Source of the DNA: DATLBY01 sp035526665
Lineage (GTDB): Bacteria > Acidobacteriota > Terriglobia > Bryobacterales > Bryobacteraceae
Assembly (NCBI GenBank): GCA_035526665.1
Contig: DATLBY010000337.1
Span: forward strand, 1-5,184
Reading direction: 5' to 3'
Length of the DNA stretch: 5,184 nt
Shown here: positions 1 to 5,184 of the stretch, one piece after another
Layout: each line of letters opens with the position of its first letter
How positions within the stretch are numbered: position 1 is the first letter of the stretch
Notes under the pieces: generated by a model
Databases searched by the model: none
The model's input: only the letters and a program-made list of their open reading frames with translations
Told to the model about the DNA's origin: nothing
Program-made: the position numbers and the translations under genes

Positions 1-1
1 G

Positions 2-2791
2 CGGGTCCACAATCTTAAAAACATTTCCCTCGATATACCTCACAACCAGTTGACCGTCGTGACCGGCGTCTCTGGTTCGGGTAAGTCGTCGCTCGTCTTC
101 GACACCATCTATGCCGAAGGGCAGCGGCGCTATGTCGAGTCCCTCTCCTCTTACGCCCGCCAGTTCCTGGAGCGGATGGAGAAGCCAGACGTCGACGAGA
201 TTCTGGGCATCGCTCCGCCCATCGCGATCAAGCAAAAGAACACCACGCGGAATCCCCGTTCCACGGTCGCCACCTCCACCGAGCTCTACGACTTTTTCCG
301 GCTCCTGTTTGCGCGCGTGGGCCACACCTTCTGCCCCACCTGCGGCCAGCAGGTGATTCGCGACAGCGTGGATCAAGTGGCGCAGCGCCTGCTCACAGAG
401 CCCGAGGGCTCCCGCTGGATCGTTCTGTTCCCAATTGCCAAAACGAAAGACACCCAGGAGCTGCGCGATCATCTGTTTGAACTGCGGCGCAAGGGCTTCA
501 CACGCCTTTTTCAGCTCGGACGTACATTTGAATTCTCCACGCCCGAGTCGCTCCTCGACATTGATTTCAGTAAGCCGGTCTATGCTTTGGTGGACCGGAT
601 CGCTATCCATCCCGACCTGCACCAGCGCCTGGTCGACAGTCTCGAGATCTGTTACCGCGAGGCAGGCGAAGCTGTTTTCGAGAATTTTGCCGATGCGTCC
701 GTTCAACTGCGCTTCTCTGAGAAGTTTGCCTGCAAAACCTGCGGCATCGAGTTTCAGGAGCCGCAGCCCAATCTCTTCAGCTTCAACAACCCCTTCGGCG
801 CCTGCCCCCGCTGCCAGGGCTTCGGCAACACGATCGATTACGACATCAATCTGGTGATTCCCGACACTTCGCTCTCGCTCGATGAGGGCGCCGTGGACCC
901 CTGGACCAAGCCGCAGCACACCTGGGGCTACAACATATTCAAACAAGAGGCCAAGGGGAAGGTCCGGACCGGCGTTCCGGTCTGCGAGCTCACCGAACCG
1001 GAACGCACACGCCTGCTGAAGTCGATTCGCGCGTTCTTTGAGGAGGTGGAAACCAAGAAGTACAAGGTGCACGTACGCGTGTTCCTTAGCCGCTATCGCG
1101 GTTATGCCGAGTGCCCAGACTGCGGCGGATCGCGCTTGCGGGCAGAGGCGCTCTATGTACGCATCGGCGGCCAGACGATCGCCGGCCTGGTGCGCATGAA
1201 CACTGCCGAAGCCTTCGAGTTTTTCGATTCCATGAAGATTTCCCCGGCCGAGAGCGCCATCGCCGACAAGATTCTGGTGGAAGTGCGGCAGCGTCTCAAG
1301 TTCTTGAACGATGTGGGACTGCACTACCTCACGCTCGATCGTCTCTCCTCCACGCTGTCTGGCGGAGAAGCCCAGCGCATCACGCTCGCCACCTGCCTCG
1401 GCTCTCGCCTGGTGGGAGCTTGTTACGTGTTGGACGAGCCCTCGATTGGATTGCACAGCCGCGATACCGGCCGGCTGGTCCGCATTATGCAGGAGCTGCG
1501 CGACCTGGGCAACACCATCATCGTGGTGGAGCACGATGCCGAAGTGATGCGGGCGGCGGATCACATTATCGACCTGGGTCCCGGCGCGGGCGAACATGGC
1601 GGCCGCGTTCTGTTTGAAGGCTCCTACGCGGAACTTCTGCAGCCTGGGTCCGCTTCGCTGACATCCCGCTACCTGAGGGGAGAGCAGCAAACTGCCGTAG
1701 CGGGAACGCGCCGGAAGGTGAACCCGAAACGCAGAATTCAAGTGTATGGCGCCCGTGCGCACAATTTGAAAAATATCGACGTAGCCATACCGCTGGACAT
1801 GATGGTGGCCGTAACTGGCGTATCCGGATCGGGCAAGTCGACCCTGGTGCACGACGTTATCTATAAAGGTCTGGCTGGGCGCCTGCAAAAAGAGATGCCC
1901 TCCGACGACACGGAGCAGAGTGAAAAGCTGCAGTGCAAGCGTATCGAGCGCGCCGAACTGCTGGCCGATGTCGTGCTGGTTGATCAATCGCCCATCGGAC
2001 GCACGCCGCGTTCGAATCCTGTCACTTATATCAAGGCGTTCGATACCATTCGGGAACTCTTCGCTAGTACGCCGGAAGCGGACCGGCGCGGCTACACCGC
2101 CGGGCACTTCTCGTTCAATATTCCCGGCGGCCGCTGCGAAAACTGCCAGGGAGACGGCACCGTAACAGTAGAGATGCAGTTCCTGGCGGATGTGGAGCTC
2201 ACTTGTGAGGAGTGCAAGGGCACTCGCTACAAGAGCAGCCTTCTCGAAGTCCGCTATAAAATGCTGAACATCCACGAAGTGCTGCAGCTCACCGTGCGCG
2301 AGGCGATCGGCTTCTTTTCAGACGCCCCGCGGCTGGTCGCGCGCCTCAAAGTGCTCTATGACGTTGGACTCGGCTATCTCCACCTGGGCCAGTCGGCGAC
2401 GACGCTATCGGGCGGCGAAGCGCAGCGCGTGAAGCTCGCCGCTCATCTGGCGCAGGCCTCCTGCAAAGGAACACTCTACATTTTCGACGAGCCCACCACT
2501 GGCCTCCACTTCGACGACATCACCAAACTGCTGGATGCTTTCCAGCGGCTGATTCAGAACGGCGGCAGCATTCTCATCATCGAACATAACCTGGACGTGA
2601 TCCGCAGCGCCGACTGGCTGATCGACCTGGGCCCGGAAGGCGGCGCACAGGGCGGACGCATCGTGGCCGAGGGAACTCCGGAGCAGGTGGCCCAGGTATC
2701 GGAATCCTACACCGGCCAGTTTCTTGCCAAGATGCTGAAGCCCGCAGTAAAGAAAGGCAAGACGTCTACCAGGCCCGCGCTGGTATCCTGA
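2..2791 (+). CDS. uvrA: Excinuclease ABC subunit UvrA (5'-partial)
   Basis: UvrA is the ATP-dependent damage sensor of nucleotide excision repair; it dimerises, scans DNA and loads UvrB. The frame is open from base 2, and 929 residues are visible. The first ones (RVHNLKNI) match about residue 10 of the 940-residue E. coli protein, so only some 9-12 residues are missing. Numbering from base 2, module I has Walker A GVSGSGKSS (22-30), signature LSGGEAQ (452-458) and Walker B with DEPSIGLH (from D478). Module II has GVSGSGKST (606-614), LSGGEAQ (802-808) and DEPTTGLH (from D829). Zinc-type cysteine pairs lie at 244/247 with 268/271 (CX2C-X20-CX2C) and 712/715 with 735/738 (CX2C-X19-CX2C); further pairs are at 111/114 and 371/374. 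The UvrB-binding region should fall near 128-230. The insertion region (286-370) is about 26 residues shorter than in E. coli. The TTG at base 50 is an internal leucine, not the start. Stop TGA is at 2789. All catalytic motifs are intact, so the protein should be functional. Confidence 0.97.
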   Translation, partial: RVHNLKNISLDIPHNQLTVVTGVSGSGKSSLVFDTIYAEGQRRYVESLSSYARQFLERMEKPDVDEILGIAPPIAIKQKNTTRNPRSTVATSTELYDFFRLLFARVGHTFCPTCGQQVIRDSVDQVAQRLLTEPEGSRWIVLFPIAKTKDTQELRDHLFELRRKGFTRLFQLGRTFEFSTPESLLDIDFSKPVYALVDRIAIHPDLHQRLVDSLEICYREAGEAVFENFADASVQLRFSEKFACKTCGIEFQEPQPNLFSFNNPFGACPRCQGFGNTIDYDINLVIPDTSLSLDEGAVDPWTKPQHTWGYNIFKQEAKGKVRTGVPVCELTEPERTRLLKSIRAFFEEVETKKYKVHVRVFLSRYRGYAECPDCGGSRLRAEALYVRIGGQTIAGLVRMNTAEAFEFFDSMKISPAESAIADKILVEVRQRLKFLNDVGLHYLTLDRLSSTLSGGEAQRITLATCLGSRLVGACYVLDEPSIGLHSRDTGRLVRIMQELRDLGNTIIVVEHDAEVMRAADHIIDLGPGAGEHGGRVLFEGSYAELLQPGSASLTSRYLRGEQQTAVAGTRRKVNPKRRIQVYGARAHNLKNIDVAIPLDMMVAVTGVSGSGKSTLVHDVIYKGLAGRLQKEMPSDDTEQSEKLQCKRIERAELLADVVLVDQSPIGRTPRSNPVTYIKAFDTIRELFASTPEADRRGYTAGHFSFNIPGGRCENCQGDGTVTVEMQFLADVELTCEECKGTRYKSSLLEVRYKMLNIHEVLQLTVREAIGFFSDAPRLVARLKVLYDVGLGYLHLGQSATTLSGGEAQRVKLAAHLAQASCKGTLYIFDEPTTGLHFDDITKLLDAFQRLIQNGGSILIIEHNLDVIRSADWLIDLGPEGGAQGGRIVAEGTPEQVAQVSESYTGQFLAKMLKPAVKKGKTSTRPALVS

Positions 2792-2794
2792 AGG
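2790..2794 (+). promoter_or_regulatory. GAAGG Shine-Dalgarno-like motif, unusually close to the TPR gene start
   Basis: GAAGG begins inside the uvrA TGA stop codon and ends one base before the ATG at 2796. This spacing is much shorter than the usual 5-9 nt, so it may not work as a classic ribosome binding site. Reinitiation by ribosomes finishing uvrA is a plausible alternative. No other in-frame start lies between the upstream in-frame TAA at 2748 and this ATG. Confidence 0.35.
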
Positions 2795-2795
2795 T

Positions 2796-4013
2796 ATGTG
2801 GTGGCCCGCCACCTTCGCGCTACTACTGTTCCTCCAGAGTTCCGATCCGCAGGCGGCCGGCCTGAAGGCGCTGGAAGAGCAGCGCTACGAAGCCGCGATC
2901 GAGAACTTCAAAGAGGCGATCGCTGCCGATCCGGCCAACTACGGCGCTCATTTCCATCTGGCGCTCGCATACAGCCTGCTGGGCCGGGATGCGGACGCGA
3001 TTCCGGAATACAGCAAGGTTCTCGATCTCAAGCCCCATTTGTATGAAGCCGAATTGAACCTTGGCATCCTGCTTCTGCGGCAGCAGCAGGGCGCGGCGGC
3101 GGTTCCCTATCTCGATTCCGCGGCCCGCCAGAAACCAGGGGAGTTCCGGCCCAATCTCTTTGCGGCCGAGGCGCATCGCGCGGCCGGCGAGTTCGAGAAG
3201 GCGGAAAGTTCTTACAAAACAGCTCTGGCTATCGATCCTAGGTCCGCGCCCGCTGAGGCAGGTCTGGCGCGGGCACAGTTGAAGCAGAACCGGCTGCCGG
3301 AAGCACGGACTCATTTTGAAAAGGCAGCCTCGCTCGATCCTGCATTTCAGGAGGGGCTTTTGGAATTAGCCTCCGCCTACGAGGCGAATAAGCAAAATGC
3401 GGAAGCTCTGGAGATCTACCGGCAGCTTCCCGGCAACACGGCGGCTCGGGAGCGGATGGGCGAACTCCTGCTGCAGTCCGGCCGGCTGGCGGACGCGATT
3501 ACGGAGCTCGAAACCATAGTACAAAAGGCGCCCTCGGCCGCGAATCGCCAAGCTCTGGCCAGTGCCTACATGCAGAATAAGCAGGGAGCGAAAGCGGTTC
3601 CACTGCTGCGTCTAGCGGTCGAGCAGGAGCCCGCGAATCTAGAGCTGCGGGGCCGGTATGCACGAGCGCTACGCGACCAGAAGAATTACCCCGCCGCCGC
3701 CCAGGAGTTCTATCGCGTGGCACAGGCCAAGCCCGAGTCGGGCGAGGCGTGGAGCGATCTGGCCGCCATGCTGATCCTTATTGAGAAAGATGAACCAGCA
3801 TTGGCCGCACTCGATAAGGTGCGGGCTCTTGGTTACGAAAAGCCGGGACATCTCTTCTTTCGAGCGGTCTTGCTCGATCGCAACAAGCAGTTTCAACCGG
3901 CGCTGGAAAACTACGAAAAGTTCCTGAGCCTCAGCCAGGGCAAAAGTCCGGACGAAGAGTTTAAAGCTCGTCAGAGGGTAAACATCCTCAAGAAAGAGCT
4001 AAGGAAGAAATAG
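2796..4013 (+). CDS. Tetratricopeptide-repeat protein, probably exported
   Basis: This 405-residue protein is almost wholly TPR repeats. Reading by the 34-residue periodicity gives about eleven units, ending near residues 46, 80, 114, 148, 182, 214, 246, 279, 313, 350 and the C-terminus. Many close with the typical P at the repeat boundary (AIAADP, VLDLKP, ALAIDP, AASLDP) and carry the A/G-rich helix positions (LALAYSLLG, LASAYEANK, LASAYMQNK). TPR arrays are protein-binding scaffolds; no enzymatic domain is seen. The N-terminus (residues 5-13, ATFALLLFL) is hydrophobic and could be a short signal peptide ending around residues 14-21, but it lacks a basic n-region, so export is uncertain. The C-terminal tail is basic (ILKKELRKK). 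The ATG at 2796 is the only reasonable start: an in-frame stop lies at 2748, and the next candidate (TTG near 3039) is inside repeat 3. The gene starts 4 nt after uvrA and ends 2 nt before the next gene. The partner and pathway cannot be told from sequence. Confidence 0.9.
   Translation: MWWPATFALLLFLQSSDPQAAGLKALEEQRYEAAIENFKEAIAADPANYGAHFHLALAYSLLGRDADAIPEYSKVLDLKPHLYEAELNLGILLLRQQQGAAAVPYLDSAARQKPGEFRPNLFAAEAHRAAGEFEKAESSYKTALAIDPRSAPAEAGLARAQLKQNRLPEARTHFEKAASLDPAFQEGLLELASAYEANKQNAEALEIYRQLPGNTAARERMGELLLQSGRLADAITELETIVQKAPSAANRQALASAYMQNKQGAKAVPLLRLAVEQEPANLELRGRYARALRDQKNYPAAAQEFYRVAQAKPESGEAWSDLAAMLILIEKDEPALAALDKVRALGYEKPGHLFFRAVLLDRNKQFQPALENYEKFLSLSQGKSPDEEFKARQRVNILKKELRKK
4001..4005 (+). 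promoter_or_regulatory. AAGGA ribosome binding site for the 142-codon gene
   Basis: AAGGA lies within the last codons of the TPR gene, 10 nt before the ATG at 4016. The spacing is slightly long but workable, and it supports that ATG as the start. Confidence 0.5.
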
Positions 4014-4015
4014 TC

Positions 4016-4444
4016 ATGCTACGCGTGCTGTTCCTCTTCGGAGTGTCCTTCAGTCTGATGGCCGACCTGCGTTCCATTCAGGCTGAGCCGAACCTGGAAA
4101 AGCGCTCCGACCTCGCGCTGGCCTACGCCGAGGATGTGATCGATACCGCCCGCCAGGCACATAAAGCTTCCGACGAGAAGGCATTTGCCGCGGCGATGAA
4201 AGACATGCTGGATTCTGTGGAACTGAGCCGAAAATCCCTGGAGGATACCGGCAAAGCGGCTCGGCGTAGTCCGAAATATTTTAAACGGGCCGAAATGAAG
4301 ACTCGCACAATCATCCGTCGGCTGGACAACTTGGAGAAAGAGGTCGGCTTCGAGGATCGCGCCGCCGTCGAGCAGGTTGTAAAACGCGTGCATGAAATTC
4401 ACGACCAGATTCTGATGAATATCATGACTGAAAAACACAAATGA
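4016..4444 (+). CDS. Small exported helical protein, function unknown
   Basis: I do not recognise a named family for this 142-residue protein. It starts with a likely signal peptide (MLRVLFLFGVSFSLMA, one Arg then a hydrophobic core), with possible cleavage after A16. No lipobox cysteine is present; the protein has no cysteine at all. The mature part is charged, low in proline and predicted by eye to be all-helical. Helix-like segments cover about 28-50, 54-82, 88-110 and 114-136. Residues 66-71 are DSVELS, identical to a hexapeptide in the next gene, and the stretch IQAEPN...LALAYAEDVID resembles that gene's VQDPN...LYIHFARQRLD. The start is 2 nt after the TPR stop, and its own TGA overlaps the next ATG by 4 nt, so it is almost certainly co-expressed with both. 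A periplasmic helical-bundle role alongside the TPR protein is inference only. It resembles conserved hypothetical proteins that I associate with Acidobacteriota. Confidence 0.82.
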   Translation: MLRVLFLFGVSFSLMADLRSIQAEPNLEKRSDLALAYAEDVIDTARQAHKASDEKAFAAAMKDMLDSVELSRKSLEDTGKAARRSPKYFKRAEMKTRTIIRRLDNLEKEVGFEDRAAVEQVVKRVHEIHDQILMNIMTEKHK

Positions 4445-5079
4445 GACTCCAGACGCTTGGCCTCGCGCTGCTCTCTTTTTCGCTGCTGCTGTTTGCTCAG
4501 GCGCGCGATTTTCTCACCGCCGACGAAGCCGATCAAGTACGTTTGGTTCAGGATCCGAACGACCGCGTCAAGCTTTACATCCACTTCGCGCGGCAGCGGC
4601 TGGATCAACTGGAGCAATTGCTCGCCAAGGAGAAACCCGGCCGATCCGCCCTGGCGCACGATCTGCTGGAGGACTACACCAAAATCATCGAGGCCATCGA
4701 CACGGTCGCCGACGATGCGCTGAAGCGCAAGCTCGCGATGGATGTCGGCATCGCCTACGTGGCTACCTCTGAAAAGGAGATGCTTGCTCTTCTGCAGAAG
4801 ATAAGCGAGGCCAAACCAAAAGATTTAGCCCGCTATCAGTTCGCGCTGAAGCAAGCCATCGAGACCACGCAGGACAGCGTGGAGCTCTCCACCGAAGACC
4901 TGCAAAACAGGTCGAAGGAGGTCCTGACGAAGGCCAAGAAGGAGAAGGAAGAGCTCGAGTCCATGATGACCCCGAAGGATCTGGAAGCAAAAAAGAAAGC
5001 GGAAAAGAAGGAAACCGAGACTACTCGCAAGGCTCCCACCTTACGGCGAAAAGACGAAGTCAAACCTGAGGGAAAATGA
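4441..5079 (+). CDS. Exported helical protein with Lys/Glu-rich tail, function unknown
   Basis: This 212-residue protein matches no family I can name. Residues 1-21 form a clear signal peptide: MR, a leucine-rich core and an A-Q-A site that fits signal peptidase I cleavage after A21. The mature region (about 25-165) looks all-helical, rich in Leu, Ala, Lys and Glu, with no cysteine. It contains DPNDRVKLYIHFARQRLDQ (38-56) and DSVELS (145-150), both of which echo the preceding gene. Residues about 160-212 are dominated by Lys and Glu and look like a coiled coil or a disordered tail. The ATG at 4441 overlaps the upstream TGA (ATGA). No Shine-Dalgarno motif precedes it, so expression probably depends on translational coupling. 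The start is supported by the signal peptide that follows it directly. The 3' end overlaps the methyltransferase start by 4 nt. An envelope location is likely; any enzymatic role is unsupported. Confidence 0.84.
   Translation: MRLQTLGLALLSFSLLLFAQARDFLTADEADQVRLVQDPNDRVKLYIHFARQRLDQLEQLLAKEKPGRSALAHDLLEDYTKIIEAIDTVADDALKRKLAMDVGIAYVATSEKEMLALLQKISEAKPKDLARYQFALKQAIETTQDSVELSTEDLQNRSKEVLTKAKKEKEELESMMTPKDLEAKKKAEKKETETTRKAPTLRRKDEVKPEGK
5068..5073 (+). promoter_or_regulatory. GAGGGA ribosome binding site for the methyltransferase-like gene
   Basis: GAGGGA lies inside the last codons of the preceding gene. Its GAGG core (5068-5071) ends 4 nt before the ATG at 5076. It is the best Shine-Dalgarno match in the window and supports that start. 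Confidence 0.55.
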
Positions 5080-5184
5080 ATCTTTGGTCTTCTAACGAAC
5101 ACGCGTTGGATTATCTGTCTAAAGCCGGCGAGATTCCCCACCGCACCGAGGGGGAAGCAGTCCTGCTGGACTTAGTTCCGAAAG
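5076..5184 (+). CDS. Probable class I SAM-dependent methyltransferase (3'-partial, N-terminus only)
   Basis: The reading frame starts with ATG inside the ATGA overlap and stays open to the window edge, giving 36 codons. The peptide begins MNLWSSNEHALDYLSKAG and continues with IPHRTEGEAVLLDLVPK. The W-x(4)-HA-x-DYL and IPHRTEGEAVLL elements are what I recall from the N-terminus of a class of SAM-dependent methyltransferases, where the glycine-rich SAM-binding motif (of the LDLGTGDG kind) follows directly. That motif would lie just beyond base 5184, so the assignment rests on the pre-motif region only. There is no signal peptide, so it is probably cytoplasmic, unlike the two preceding products. 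The substrate cannot be predicted. Its Shine-Dalgarno motif and the 4-nt overlap indicate co-translation with the upstream gene. Confidence 0.62.
   Translation, partial: MNLWSSNEHALDYLSKAGEIPHRTEGEAVLLDLVPK

Noticed and set aside
50..52. TTG at 50 as the start of uvrA
   Set aside because: The frame is open upstream to base 2, and the peptide there (RVHNLKNISLDIPHNQ) is the conserved UvrA N-terminus, so this TTG is an internal leucine.
2789..2796. Rho-independent terminator after uvrA
   Set aside because: Only 4 nt separate uvrA from the next gene, and no GC-rich hairpin followed by a T-run is visible around the junction.
2405..2812. Minus-strand open frame of 135 codons opposite the 3' end of uvrA
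   Set aside because: It lies antisense to the conserved second signature and Walker B region of UvrA, and its translation shows no recognisable domain; it is a by-product of GC-rich codon use.
2798..3046. GTG at 2798 as the start of an alternative gene after uvrA
   Set aside because: It is out of frame with the TPR gene, and its Arg/Gly-rich translation shows no domain; the ATG at 2796 opens a long frame with clear TPR repeats.
2823..3314. Minus-strand open frame of 163 codons opposite the TPR gene
   Set aside because: The + strand here encodes regular 34-residue TPR units, and the antisense translation has no motif.
4019..4438. Minus-strand open frame of 139 codons covering nearly the whole 142-codon gene
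   Set aside because: The + strand frame has a signal peptide, a ribosome binding site and coupled neighbours, while the antisense frame has none of these.

Overview
The window is bacterial, protein-coding almost end to end and moderately GC-rich. It holds five genes, all on the + strand, packed with almost no intergenic space: an excinuclease UvrA gene missing its extreme N-terminus, a TPR-repeat protein, two small predicted exported helical proteins, and the first 36 codons of a probable SAM-dependent methyltransferase. Base composition, the UvrA sequence style and the small exported proteins suggest an Acidobacteriota genome, perhaps of the Solibacter/Bryobacter kind. This is an inference from protein flavour, with no marker gene to prove it.

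Layout. Positions 2-2791 encode UvrA, with both ABC ATPase modules and their zinc-binding cysteine pairs visible; only about 9-12 N-terminal residues lie upstream of the window. The TPR gene (2796-4013) starts 4 nt after the uvrA stop. After 2 nt comes a 142-codon gene (4016-4444), which overlaps by 4 nt a 212-codon gene (4441-5079), which in turn overlaps by 4 nt the methyltransferase start at 5076. No gap is long enough for a promoter or a hairpin terminator, so the set is likely co-transcribed, with translational coupling at the two ATGA overlaps.

Function. UvrA is the damage-recognition ATPase of nucleotide excision repair in the cytoplasm. The next three products look exported (N-terminal hydrophobic segments) and are all-helical, so they probably act outside the cytoplasm and have no obvious mechanistic tie to DNA repair. 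The two small proteins share an identical DSVELS hexapeptide and a similar N-terminal helix, which suggests that they are diverged relatives. The most interesting points are this unassigned exported module behind uvrA, and a shortened, atypical insertion domain in UvrA. No mobile element, CRISPR array, RNA gene or repeat array was seen, and no stretch over 300 bases lacks a gene.
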